The notes under the pieces were generated by a model that ran no database searches, was not told the origin of the DNA, and saw only the letters and a list, made by a program, of their open reading frames with translations. The translations under genes were made by a program, and so were the position numbers. Positions 18,014 through 25,961 of a stretch of DNA of 64,000 bases are shown piece by piece (position 1 is the first letter of the stretch; each line of letters starts with the position of its first letter). Source of the stretch: Ruminococcus sp. NK3A76 (GTDB lineage Bacteria > Bacillota > Clostridia > Oscillospirales > Ruminococcaceae); assembly GCF_000686125.1 (NCBI RefSeq), contig NZ_JMMA01000002.1, positions 2,232,001 through 2,296,000 on the forward strand, in the 5' to 3' direction.

Positions 18014-18169
18014 ATGAAAAGTATTTTTGACGAAACAAAGCAGATCGTGCCCTATACAGTAAATGTGGGTGAACACCCCGAGATGCTTATAGGCACACCC
18101 AGCAGAGACAGAAGGCTTGACGTTGCTGACAGCTGCAAATATGCTGTCAACGATGAGACGTTTGACTGA
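18014..18169 (+). CDS. Possible 51-residue protein
   Basis: An ATG-started frame of 51 codons 27 bases after gdhA: M-K-S-I-F-D-E-T-K-Q at the start, no hydrophobic segment, one Cys, acidic. Codon use resembles gdhA, and the frame lies before the inserted repeat copy 2. AAAAAGGGCG upstream is only a weak ribosome site. I recognise no family. It could be a real co-transcribed small protein or the remains of a longer gene cut by the repeat. Confidence 0.4.
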   Translation: MKSIFDETKQIVPYTVNVGEHPEMLIGTPSRDRRLDVADSCKYAVNDETFD

Positions 18170-18214
18170 ATAGATTAAACACAACTCATATTGGCTCAGC
18201 CTTCCATATTATCT

Positions 18215-18422
18215 GGCAGCACCGCTGTTATACGAGGCAAAACCGCACAAAGACCGCTTGTCGGCTTTGTACCAAATCCACTTGCATATTTTCCAGTCAT
18301 CTCACACATCTTTCTCTTGGAATACGGTAGTATTCCTGCGAGAGATCTATGTGACCTGACGAAAAATCTGACTTCGTGTCTTTGGCACAATCTTTGTGCA
18401 GTATTGCCTCCACGGTGCTGCC
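18215..18422. mobile_element. MITE-like repeat, copy 2, nested and diverged
   Basis: The inner copy spans 18236-18408 (about 173 bp; ends GGCAAAACCGCAC / GTGCAGTATTGCC) and is clearly related along its length to copy 1, but mutated. Around it sits another inverted pair, GGCAGCACCG (18215-18224) and CGGTGCTGCC (18413-18422), itself one base from the family end GGCAACACCG. This looks like one element inserted into an older one. No target duplication is readable. It fills most of the gap before pntAA. Confidence 0.7.
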
Positions 18423-18506
18423 CTTTGCTGTTTTTTTGGTTTTAAAAGTTAAGACATATTTTGCCTGACTTTTGAAAATATATGATGGTCTGAAAGGAGT
18501 ATAGTG

Positions 18507-19628
18507 ATGAAAAAAATTCTTCTCTGTAAAGAGAATGACCCGCTTGAAACAAGAACTGCGCTCATTCCCGATGATATCAAAAAGCTGACGGCTATGGGCT
18601 ATGAGATCAGCGTGGTCAGAGGAACGGGTGAAAAAAGCGGCTTTTCCGATGAAAGCTATGAAAAAGCAGGTGCTAAGCTCGTTTCATCAAACGAAGAGGG
18701 CTACAAGGGCAACGAGATCGTGCTGCGTATAATGAAGCCCGAAAGCATTGACGGAATTGAAAAAGGCACACTGCATCTGAGCTACCTTGACCCGTTCAAT
18801 GAGCGTGAGCTGCTCGACAAAATGGCAGCAGCAGATCTGATGGCAGTTTCTCTCGAAATGATCCCGAGAACTACCCTCGCTCAGAAAATGGACGTACAGT
18901 CATCGCAGACATCTCTTGCAGGTTATGTGGCTGTAGTAAACGCCGCAGCAAGACTTCCCAAGATACTCCCGATGATGGTAACACCTTCAGGTACGATCAA
19001 CCCTGCAAGAGTATTCATCATCGGCGTAGGTGTTGCAGGTCTTCAGGCAATAGCTACTGCTAAGAGACTCGGCGCAAGAGTTGACGCATTTGACACTCGT
19101 CCTGTTGTTGAAGAACAGGTCAAATCTCTCGGTGCGAGCTTTGTAAAGATCGACCTCGGCGAGATGGGCCAGACTGACCAGGGCTATGCTAAGGAGCTCA
19201 CCCCCGAGCAGATAGCAAAGCAGCAGAAGGCTCAGGCTAAGGTATGCGAGCGTTCGGATATCGTTATTACAACAGCTAAGGTATTCGGCAGAAAGGCACC
19301 CCGCCTTATCTCCAAGGACGTTATCTCAAGAATGAAGAGAGGCACTATCATCGTTGATATGGCTGTTTCTACAGGCGGTAACGTTGAAGGTTCCAAGCTC
19401 TTTGAGGAAGTTGTAACAGACAACGGCGTTATCATCATGTCTGGTGATATGCTTGAGCGTCAGGTCCCGCAGGACGCATCCAAGATGCTCTCCGGTAACT
19501 TCACTGCTTTCCTTACACACTTCTATAATAAGGAGACAAAGGAGCTCGACGTTAACCTTAATGATGAGATAATGAAGGGCTGCCTGCTCACACAGAACGG
19601 TCAGATAATACACGAAAGATTCAAATAA
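18507..19628 (+). CDS. pntAA: NAD(P) transhydrogenase subunit alpha part 1
   Basis: 373 residues, the soluble NAD(H)-binding domain I of a proton-translocating transhydrogenase, separate from its membrane part as in many bacteria. Motifs: the alanine-dehydrogenase-like N-terminal half, the Rossmann loop G-V-G-V-A-G-L-Q-A-I-A-T-A-K-R-L-G-A at about residues 175-192, and the R-Q-D-like loop region M-D-V-Q-S-S-Q-T-S. It accepts hydride from NADH, which is passed to NADP on PntB, driven by the proton gradient. AAAGGAG at 18493-18499 fits the ATG at 18507 better than a GTG three bases earlier. First gene of pntAA-pntAB-pntB. Confidence 0.93.
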   Translation: MKKILLCKENDPLETRTALIPDDIKKLTAMGYEISVVRGTGEKSGFSDESYEKAGAKLVSSNEEGYKGNEIVLRIMKPESIDGIEKGTLHLSYLDPFNERELLDKMAAADLMAVSLEMIPRTTLAQKMDVQSSQTSLAGYVAVVNAAARLPKILPMMVTPSGTINPARVFIIGVGVAGLQAIATAKRLGARVDAFDTRPVVEEQVKSLGASFVKIDLGEMGQTDQGYAKELTPEQIAKQQKAQAKVCERSDIVITTAKVFGRKAPRLISKDVISRMKRGTIIVDMAVSTGGNVEGSKLFEEVVTDNGVIIMSGDMLERQVPQDASKMLSGNFTAFLTHFYNKETKELDVNLNDEIMKGCLLTQNGQIIHERFK

Positions 19629-19645
19629 TAAAAGGAGAAAAATAT

Positions 19646-19951
19646 ATGGCAACAGGTGAGATATTACTGCTCGTATTCGTATTTGTTATCGCAGGCTTCC
19701 TGGGCGTTGAGCTTATCTCTAAGGTACCCTCCCAGCTGCACACACCGCTTATGTCGGGTACAAATGCGATCTCGGGCATTACGATAGTCGGTGCTATTTC
19801 GGCAACTGCCGTAGCACTCCACACAGACGGCATGATCTCTAATATATGCGGCTTTGCTGCGATAGTTCTTGCTACTATCAACGTTATAGGCGGCTATATG
19901 GTAACAGACAGAATGCTTGAGATGTTCAAGAAAAAGGGGGATAAAAAGTGA
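19646..19951 (+). CDS. pntAB: NAD(P) transhydrogenase subunit alpha part 2
   Basis: 101 residues with three to four membrane segments (4-20, 35-55, 58-90), the normal size for the separate membrane piece of the alpha subunit. G-T-N-A-I-S-G-I-T-I-V-G-A in the second segment is the conserved helix of the family. It anchors domain I and makes half of the proton path with PntB. AAAAGGAG precedes the start; the stop overlaps the GTG start of pntB by 4 bases. Confidence 0.93.
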   Translation: MATGEILLLVFVFVIAGFLGVELISKVPSQLHTPLMSGTNAISGITIVGAISATAVALHTDGMISNICGFAAIVLATINVIGGYMVTDRMLEMFKKKGDKK

Positions 19952-21384
19952 GCTACGAAAAAATAAGCGTAGTACTGACCACCGTGCTTTACATGGTGTC
20001 CTCGGTACTTTTTATCCGTGGTATAAAGCTGCTCGGTAAGGCAGACACCGCAAGAAAGGGCAACAAGCTCTCCTCTATCGGTATGCTTATCGCAGTTGTT
20101 ACTGTTTTACTTGAAAAGAATGTTACTGATACTCTTACAGAGGGCGTTATGGGCAATGCCTACATCTGGGCAATAGCTGCTATCGCACTCGGCGGTATCA
20201 TCGGTGCTATCTGGGCAAAGAAGGTCGAGATGACCGGTATGCCCCAGCTCGTTGCACTCTTTAACGGCTTCGGCGGCCTTTCCTCGCTGCTCGTAGCCCT
20301 CACACAGTTCATGACAGACAAGAGCATCAACACCTTCTCCTCTATCGCACTCGGTCTTACCATTGCGATAGGTGCTATCGCCTTCACAGGTTCGATAGTT
20401 GCATGGGGCAAGCTCTCCGGCAAGATGTTCAAGAAAAACGTTTCTATACCTGCAAAGAACTTTGTAAACGGTCTTCTTGCTATAATCGGTCTCGGCGGCG
20501 TGGCTGTATATGCACTTTCCATCTCGGGCGTGCTTGATGCTTCTCTCGGCGATATAGGTATCATCGTTGTAACAGCTGCTTACCTTATACTCGGCCTTAC
20601 AATGGTCGTTGCTATCGGCGGCGGCGATATGCCTGTTATCATCTCACTGCTCAATGCCTTCTCAGGTCTTGCAGCAGCATTCGCAGGCCTTTCGATATCC
20701 AACTCGGTGCTCGTTGTTTCGGGCTGTCTCGTTGGTACATCGGGTCTTATCCTTACACTTATCATGTGCAAGGCTATGAACAGAACTCTTTACAGCCTTC
20801 TCTTCGGTTCCTTCGGCGGCGCTGCCAAGAAGGGCGCAGCTGGCGAGCAGAAAGAGCCCAAGGCTATGTCTGTTGAGGACGCTTACCTTATCCTCGAAGC
20901 TGCAAGCTCTGTAGTATTCATCCCCGGCTACGGTATGGCTGTTGCTCAGGCACAGCACGCAGTCAAGGAGCTTTGCGACAAGCTCGAAGAAAACGGTGCA
21001 GAAGTCAGCTTTGCTATCCACCCGGTAGCAGGCAGAATGCCCGGTCATATGAACGTTCTTCTTGCTGAGGCTAACGTTCCCTACGAGCAGTTAAAGACGG
21101 CTGATGAGATGAATCCTCAGATGCCCAACACTGACGTTGCTATCGTTATCGGTGCGAACGACGTTGTTAACCCCTCGGCTATCAACGACGAGACTTCGCC
21201 TCTCTACGGAATGCCTATCATCAACGCATTCGAGGCAAGAACAGTATTCGTTCTCAAGCGTGGTAAAGGCACAGGCTTCTCGGGTGTCGAGAACCCGCTC
21301 TTTACAAACGATAATACAGTAATGATCTACGGTGATGCAAAGCAGACAGTTTCCTCTCTCGTAAGCGAATTCGACGAGGGCTGA
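19948..21384 (+). CDS. pntB: NAD(P) transhydrogenase subunit beta
   Basis: 478 residues: eight or nine membrane segments in the first 270 residues (domain II), then the soluble NADP-binding domain III from about residue 310 with F-I-P-G-Y-G-M-A-V-A-Q-A-Q, P-V-A-G-R-M-P-G-H-M-N-V and V-I-G-A-N-D-V-V-N-P, all family hallmarks. GTG start with AAAGGGGG upstream, overlapping pntAB. With PntAA/PntAB it makes NADPH from NADH using the proton gradient, which can feed the NADPH need of gdhA upstream. The gene ends 22 bases before the ANTAR regulator gene. Confidence 0.95.
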   Translation: MSYEKISVVLTTVLYMVSSVLFIRGIKLLGKADTARKGNKLSSIGMLIAVVTVLLEKNVTDTLTEGVMGNAYIWAIAAIALGGIIGAIWAKKVEMTGMPQLVALFNGFGGLSSLLVALTQFMTDKSINTFSSIALGLTIAIGAIAFTGSIVAWGKLSGKMFKKNVSIPAKNFVNGLLAIIGLGGVAVYALSISGVLDASLGDIGIIVVTAAYLILGLTMVVAIGGGDMPVIISLLNAFSGLAAAFAGLSISNSVLVVSGCLVGTSGLILTLIMCKAMNRTLYSLLFGSFGGAAKKGAAGEQKEPKAMSVEDAYLILEAASSVVFIPGYGMAVAQAQHAVKELCDKLEENGAEVSFAIHPVAGRMPGHMNVLLAEANVPYEQLKTADEMNPQMPNTDVAIVIGANDVVNPSAINDETSPLYGMPIINAFEARTVFVLKRGKGTGFSGVENPLFTNDNTVMIYGDAKQTVSSLVSEFDEG

Positions 21385-21406
21385 TGTCTGTGACGGAGGT
21401 GTGCAG

Positions 21407-21988
21407 ATGGAGTCGGAAAATACACGATACAGTACGCTTATCGTATCCGGGTACAGAAAGTTTACCCAGAGCCTTAAGCAGATACTGATTGAGAATGAAT
21501 TTGATGACCCCTGCATTGCCGAAAGTATAAATGATGCTAAACGGCTTGCTGACAGCAGGCCGTTTGATATTATACTCATACGTCTATCAGCACCAGATGA
21601 TGCAAGCCTTGCGCACATAACACAGCAGCTTGCAAAAAAGAGCACCTGTACGGCAGTTTTCACTTCCCTTGACAGCTACGACAGCCTTTTTGAGATGCTG
21701 TCACCGAGCGGCATATATCTGATACCGCTGACGCCGTCAAAGCAGATGCTGCTCTATTCGCTCGACTGGCTCAAAGCCGGCTGCGAGCGTGTAAAGCAGA
21801 ACGACCGCAAGAACCTCAGCTTTGATGAGAAGATACGCCAGCTGCGCATGGTAAACCGTGCGATATGGCTGCTTATCGAGCGTGATGATATCACTGAGGA
21901 GCAGGCGCAGAAAAAGCTCGAAGCTATGGCAAAGGAAGAAAACATTACCCGAGCCGAGGCAGCTGAGAAGATCATTTCACAGAAATAG
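21407..21988 (+). CDS. ANTAR-domain regulator with degenerate receiver
   Basis: 193 residues. Residues 1-115 have receiver-like strands but the strand-1 acids are missing (L-I-V-S-G-Y), the acceptor Asp is replaced (I-L-I-R-L) and the Lys is Leu (I-P-L-T-P), so it is a pseudo-receiver. Residues 138-193 are an ANTAR RNA-binding domain (Q-L-R-M-V-N-R-A-I-W-L-L-I-E-R-D-D-I-T-E-E-Q-A-Q). ANTAR proteins bind paired hairpins and prevent termination, often at nitrogen genes. GGAGG at 21395-21399 fits the ATG at 21407 rather than the GTG at 21401. Likely co-transcribed with pntB; the gdhA leader hairpin is a possible target. Confidence 0.9.
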   Translation: MESENTRYSTLIVSGYRKFTQSLKQILIENEFDDPCIAESINDAKRLADSRPFDIILIRLSAPDDASLAHITQQLAKKSTCTAVFTSLDSYDSLFEMLSPSGIYLIPLTPSKQMLLYSLDWLKAGCERVKQNDRKNLSFDEKIRQLRMVNRAIWLLIERDDITEEQAQKKLEAMAKEENITRAEAAEKIISQK

Positions 21989-21997
21989 CTATAAAGA

Positions 21998-22026
21998 AAG
22001 CGACAGGTCAGACCTGCCGCTTTTTT
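21998..22026 (+). terminator. Terminator of the pnt-ANTAR operon
   Basis: AAGCGaCAGGTC / GACCTGcCGCTT followed by TTTTT. Confidence 0.85.
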
Positions 22027-22095
22027 AGTTATCAGTTGTGGTGTCCTGCCGGCGCATGACGGTATGCCCGTTCGGGCTTTTTACCCTAACTTATA

Positions 22096-22267
22096 GGCAA
22101 CACCGCACGAAGATTGTGCGCAAATTGCGCAGTCAGCTTTTTCGTCAGACCGCACAGATTTTCCGAAGGAATACTACCGTATTTCAAGGAAAAAATGTGT
22201 AATATGACGGAAAAGATGCAAGTAAGTTGCGTACAAAGCCTTCAGGCGGTCTTTGTGCGGTGTTGCC
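22096..22267 (-). mobile_element. MITE-like repeat, copy 3 (172 bp)
   Basis: Same 172 bases as copy 1 in the opposite orientation, almost unchanged, with the perfect 13-base ends. TATA at 22092-22095 and 22268-22271 is the 4-base target duplication. The right end touches the stop codon of the leftward gene 22267-22539: its TAG is made of TA from the target and G from the element. Confidence 0.9.
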
Positions 22268-22539
22268 TATATTATCCCGTAACGATAAAGCACCCCACCG
22301 GCGGCGGTGAGCACGCCTGCTGCTATGAACAGCGCCGGAAGCCATACGCCACGCTTGTCGTCTGACCTGACTATAGCTATCAGCCCGACAGTGCCGAACA
22401 CAAAAAAGAACTGCCCGAGCATCACAGGCACGAGCCATTCTCTGCCGCCGGTCTTTGCAGAAACTATCATCAGCACCACCGAGCCTGTGAACCACACAAG
22501 AAACACCAGCGACACTAACAGTTTTATCAGCTGCTTCAT
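22267..22539 (-). CDS. Small membrane protein
   Basis: 90 residues with three hydrophobic segments (about 4-26, 35-57, 66-88) and a few charged residues between. No family recognised. It begins one base after the stop of the MATE gene (TGATATG) with AAGGAGC before the ATG, so it is translated with the exporter and may assist it. The stop codon is formed at the junction with the inserted repeat, so the original protein may have been longer or ended differently. Confidence 0.7.
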   Translation of the reverse strand: MKQLIKLLVSLVFLVWFTGSVVLMIVSAKTGGREWLVPVMLGQFFFVFGTVGLIAIVRSDDKRGVWLPALFIAAGVLTAAGGVLYRYGII

Positions 22540-22540
22540 A

Positions 22541-23932
22541 TCAAAGCTCCTTGTTTGCGAGATTTTTGAGCCAGCGCTCCTTTTTGAGCCAGATGTGGAA
22601 TACTACCACCTTGACAAGATCGAGCAGCTTGACACCGAGATACATAGCCACCGGCCCGATATCCGTTGCAAAGCCGAGGATAAACAGCATCGGCAGCATG
22701 ATGAATATCGTTATCGCCGAGTCGGTGTAAGCACCCATTGCCGTGTCGCCGCCTGCACGGGCGACTGCCATCTGCGAATTCATATATACCCATATCGGCA
22801 TAAAGCAGCTCATCATTATTACCATGCTGCGGCAGATATCGACTGCACTATCGCTGAGCCTGCCGAACACTATCGGTATTATAAGCGTAGTTCCAAAGCC
22901 GAACAGCGCCATGAACACGCCGAACACCGCCGAGCCTGAAAGCAGCCATGTCTTCTGCTGCCTTGCCTTTTCGAGCTTTCCCTCGCCGAGCGTCTTGCCG
23001 ATCATTACACCTGTCGCCGAATATATTCCGCCGAACGCCACGAAGAACAGATTAGCTATCGCAAAGCTCGAAGCCATGCCCGACACTACATCTGCTCCTC
23101 CCCTGCCGTTGTAGATAGCTGTCGTGATAGTTTCAGACAATACCCACACCATTTCGCAGAAAAGCACAAACGCACCCTTTTTGAGTATCCTTACAAACAG
23201 CGCCCTGTCGATTCCGAAAAGCTCACCAATCTTAACGGCAAATTCAGGCTTTACCCTGATATAGATGATCAGGAAAACTATCAGCTCGACCATTCTTGCG
23301 GTGACTGTCGCTATCGCTGCACCCTTGACCTCAAGCCTTGGGAAGCCGAGGTTGCCGTATATCAGCAGCCAGTTGAATAGCGTGTTGATAAGCGTTGCAG
23401 CGGCTGTGACTGCAAGAGGTATCTTTACCCTGCCCATGTCACGAAGCGAGCTTGCTATGCACATTGATACCGTCATCGGCAGACCCATAAAGAACATTAT
23501 ATGTATGTACTTTACTGCCTCGTCAAGAATAAGCTCTGCCTGCGTGTTGCCAATAAGCATTAGCGATAGTACCTGCCTCGGGAAAACGAGACATACGAGC
23601 AGGTATGGTATGAATGCTGCAAGCCCCATCATCAGCTTGAACAGAAATGCCTGCTTCATGCCGCCGGAGTTCTTTGCCCCGAAAAACTGTGTCATATAGA
23701 TGCCGCCTGCCATGCAGATAGCGTTCAGATACACAAAGAACACAAAAAGCACCTGCCCTGCGACATTAACGCCCGACATAGACACATCGCCAAGACCTGA
23801 CACCATGAAATTATCTATCAGCGACACAAGGCTCTGTATAAGCTGCTGCAGCATGATAGGCACAGCGAGTGCAAGAGCTCCTTTATAAAATCCACGGTCA
23901 CCGAAAAGCCGTTTTGTCTGTGTTTGCTCCAT
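22541..23932 (-). CDS. MATE-family multidrug/metabolite exporter
   Basis: 463 residues, twelve predicted membrane segments in two similar halves, with the repeated P-I-M-L-Q-Q-L motif in helix 1 and a matching polar helix in the second half. Belongs to the MATE group of cation-driven exporters in the cytoplasmic membrane; substrate not predictable. The ATG at 23932 has GGGAGG six bases upstream; longer frames have no ribosome site. Two-gene leftward operon with the small membrane protein. Confidence 0.92.
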   Translation of the reverse strand: MEQTQTKRLFGDRGFYKGALALAVPIMLQQLIQSLVSLIDNFMVSGLGDVSMSGVNVAGQVLFVFFVYLNAICMAGGIYMTQFFGAKNSGGMKQAFLFKLMMGLAAFIPYLLVCLVFPRQVLSLMLIGNTQAELILDEAVKYIHIMFFMGLPMTVSMCIASSLRDMGRVKIPLAVTAAATLINTLFNWLLIYGNLGFPRLEVKGAAIATVTARMVELIVFLIIYIRVKPEFAVKIGELFGIDRALFVRILKKGAFVLFCEMVWVLSETITTAIYNGRGGADVVSGMASSFAIANLFFVAFGGIYSATGVMIGKTLGEGKLEKARQQKTWLLSGSAVFGVFMALFGFGTTLIIPIVFGRLSDSAVDICRSMVIMMSCFMPIWVYMNSQMAVARAGGDTAMGAYTDSAITIFIMLPMLFILGFATDIGPVAMYLGVKLLDLVKVVVFHIWLKKERWLKNLANKEL

Positions 23933-24069
23933 TTGTACCTCCCTTTGTTCAGACAGCCGGTAGTTTCTTTTTATTTCAGCTGTCATGCCGTTTTTTGACT
24001 TAGTCTTCTTATTATACCACTATTTATCAAAAAAGAAAAGGGGGCAGAGCAAAAAATCTCCATACTATA

Positions 24070-24100
24070 GGCAACAGCCGGTGAGCGTGCGGTGTTGCTG
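24070..24100. mobile_element. Relic of the MITE-like repeat
   Basis: GGCAACA and TGCGGTGTTGC, the two ends of the family, separated by only a few bases, with TATA on both sides (24066-24069, 24101-24104). The middle of the element has been lost. Confidence 0.55.
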
Positions 24101-24166
24101 TATATAAATGCAGTATACAAGTTATTAAGACAGTAGACCTTATAAGTATATTTTTTGTTAAGGTAC

Positions 24167-24195
24167 TTGATTTTTGTCGGAATAAGGGGTATAAT
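24167..24195 (+). promoter_or_regulatory. Promoter of the DUF1858 gene
   Basis: TTGATT at 24167-24172 and TATAAT at 24190-24195, spacer 17 bases. Confidence 0.75.
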
Positions 24196-24227
24196 AGAAG
24201 CATATAATGTTAACAGGAGGAATTATA

Positions 24228-24431
24228 ATGGCATTTGAAGTTACAAAGGACACTATAATCGGCGATATTCTCGATCAGGATGCTGGTACTGAGCCCTATT
24301 TCCTCGAAATGGGTATGCACTGCCTTTTCTGCCCCTCATCAAGAGGAGAGACTATTGAGGAAGCCTGCATGGTACACGGTGTTGACCCCGCTGACCTTAT
24401 AGGCAAGCTCAACGCACATTTCGCAGGATGA
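24228..24431 (+). CDS. DUF1858 small redox-type protein
   Basis: 67 residues made only of the DUF1858 domain, found alone or fused to hybrid-cluster and ScdA-like proteins. Signature I-G-D-I-L-D-Q-D and the C-L-F-C-P pair (C-x-x-C), then E-A-C-M-V-H-G-V-D and a final L-I-G-K-L-N. The cysteines suggest a redox or metal-site role; function is not established. CAGGAGG at 24214-24220 sets the start. It has its own promoter and terminator. Confidence 0.85.
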   Translation: MAFEVTKDTIIGDILDQDAGTEPYFLEMGMHCLFCPSSRGETIEEACMVHGVDPADLIGKLNAHFAG

Positions 24432-24438
24432 TCTGTCT

Positions 24439-24475
24439 GCCCCGATACTCTTTATGCGTATCGGGGCTTTTTTTA
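24439..24475 (+). terminator. Terminator after the DUF1858 gene
   Basis: GCCCCGATAC / GTATCGGGGC stem, 9-base loop, then seven T. Confidence 0.9.
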
Positions 24476-24504
24476 GGAACAACGTATAACAACGGAGTAC
24501 ATAT

Positions 24505-25203
24505 ATGAATATACTGACCGACAAGCGGCTGCTGCTGTGCGCATCAATGGTGCAGGGCAGGTTCGCTGCCGATATAGGAACAGACCACGGATATCTGCCG
24601 GCTCACCTCATAAAAGAGGGGCTTTGTGACAGATGCGTGGCTTCTGACATAAACGAAAAGCCCCTTGCCTCTGCAAGAAAAACTGCCAGTGAGCACGGGC
24701 TTTCAGAAAAGATAGACATAATACTCTCAGACGGGCTGAAGGAAGTGCCGCTTGAGGGAATAACCGATATAATCATCGCAGGCATGGGCGGCGAGCTGAT
24801 AGCTAAGATAATAGATGACTGCCCCGGTCTGCGTGAGGGAGCACACCACCTCATATTACAGCCTATGACAAGGCCTGAGGCGCTGAGGGAATATCTCTAC
24901 CAAAACGGCTTTGAGGTCGATGCGGAGAGGTGCGTTCACGAGGGCAGGTTTGAATACTCGGTGATGAGCGCATACTTTAAAGGCGGCAAGCCAGGCTATG
25001 ACAATGACGACAGATACAGGATATTCGGCCGCATTGACCTTGCTGACCCGGCAGGCAGAGCGTATGCCGAGGACAGGCTAAGAAAGCTCACCACCGCCGC
25101 AAACGGTATGCTCAAAAGCGAGGAGAGCAGGGAGACGGGCGAGCATATAATGAACATGGTGAAAAATCTTACCGAATTACTCACAAGGGAGGAACAGGCA
25201 TGA
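24505..25203 (+). CDS. trmK: tRNA (adenine22-N1)-methyltransferase
   Basis: 232 residues. The SAM-binding motif A-D-I-G-T-D-H-G-Y-L-P-A-H-L at about 18-31 and the catalytic-region I-I-A-G-M-G-G-E-L-I at about 89-98 are diagnostic for TrmK (COG2384). It methylates A22 of tRNAs in Gram-positive bacteria. Its stop overlaps the next start by 4 bases (ATGA); TrmK next to a Nif3-like gene is a common arrangement in Firmicutes. Confidence 0.93.
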   Translation: MNILTDKRLLLCASMVQGRFAADIGTDHGYLPAHLIKEGLCDRCVASDINEKPLASARKTASEHGLSEKIDIILSDGLKEVPLEGITDIIIAGMGGELIAKIIDDCPGLREGAHHLILQPMTRPEALREYLYQNGFEVDAERCVHEGRFEYSVMSAYFKGGKPGYDNDDRYRIFGRIDLADPAGRAYAEDRLRKLTTAANGMLKSEESRETGEHIMNMVKNLTELLTREEQA

Positions 25204-25961
25204 TACTTGTTCGTGACATATACAGATACATTGACGAGCTTGCACCCTTTTCGGCGCAGGCAGGGTATGACAACAGCGGCCTTGTTATCGGCAACCCCTA
25301 CTACGGTGTCAAGACAATGCTCACAGCACTCGACATCACAAACGACATAATAGCCGATGCCGAGGAGCTTGGCGCAGAGCTCATCGTCACACACCACCCC
25401 CCTATCTTCCGTGCGATAAAGAGGATAGACACCGAGAGTCCTGTCGGGAATCTTGCAATGAACGGCATATCCGTCATCTCGGCGCACACCAGCTTTGACA
25501 GTGCAAAGGGCGGCATGAACGACATTCTCTGCGAGAGGCTGGGGCTTACCCCTGACAGGCCGCTTGCCATAGAGGACGGCGTACCGATAGGCTACATATG
25601 CCAATGCGCCGCCACGACACCTGAGGAGTTTGCCGATAAGATAAAGGCAGCCCTTAACTGCGAGGTCGTGCGCTACAACGACATGGGCGGCAGCATCGAG
25701 ACAGTCGCAGTATGCTCAGGCAGCGGCGGTAGCCTGCTTGCAGACGTACTCGCAAACGAGTGTGATGCATACATCACAGGCGACATAAAGCATGATGTCT
25801 TCATTGATGCATACAACGCAGGCCTGACTGTCTTTGATGCAGGGCATTTCCATACAGAAGACCTGTTCACAGATTTCATGGCACAGAAGCTGAGCGAGAA
25901 GTTTCCTGAGCTGACAGTGCTAAAAGCACCGAGCGACAGGGACGTTTTAAGCTACGCTTAA
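25200..25961 (+). CDS. Nif3-like dinuclear metal protein
   Basis: 253 residues, short form without the inserted PII-like domain. Metal ligands are seen in T-H-H-P-P-I-F (His pair), S-A-H-T-S-F-D and, near the end, D-A-G-H-F-H-T-E. The family forms hexameric rings; it is sometimes called GTP cyclohydrolase 1 type 2, but its reaction is not settled. Translationally coupled to trmK. A repeat-flanked insertion follows its stop codon at once. Confidence 0.92.
   Translation: MILVRDIYRYIDELAPFSAQAGYDNSGLVIGNPYYGVKTMLTALDITNDIIADAEELGAELIVTHHPPIFRAIKRIDTESPVGNLAMNGISVISAHTSFDSAKGGMNDILCERLGLTPDRPLAIEDGVPIGYICQCAATTPEEFADKIKAALNCEVVRYNDMGGSIETVAVCSGSGGSLLADVLANECDAYITGDIKHDVFIDAYNAGLTVFDAGHFHTEDLFTDFMAQKLSEKFPELTVLKAPSDRDVLSYA

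Noticed and set aside
22114-22365. Open frame starting M-C-A-N-C-A-V-S-F-F-V, repeated in similar form at 11021-11383, 18196-18390 and 40606-40911
   Set aside because: These frames are translations of the MITE-like repeat in its different copies. They share sequence because the DNA is repeated, and they have no ribosome site or coding bias.
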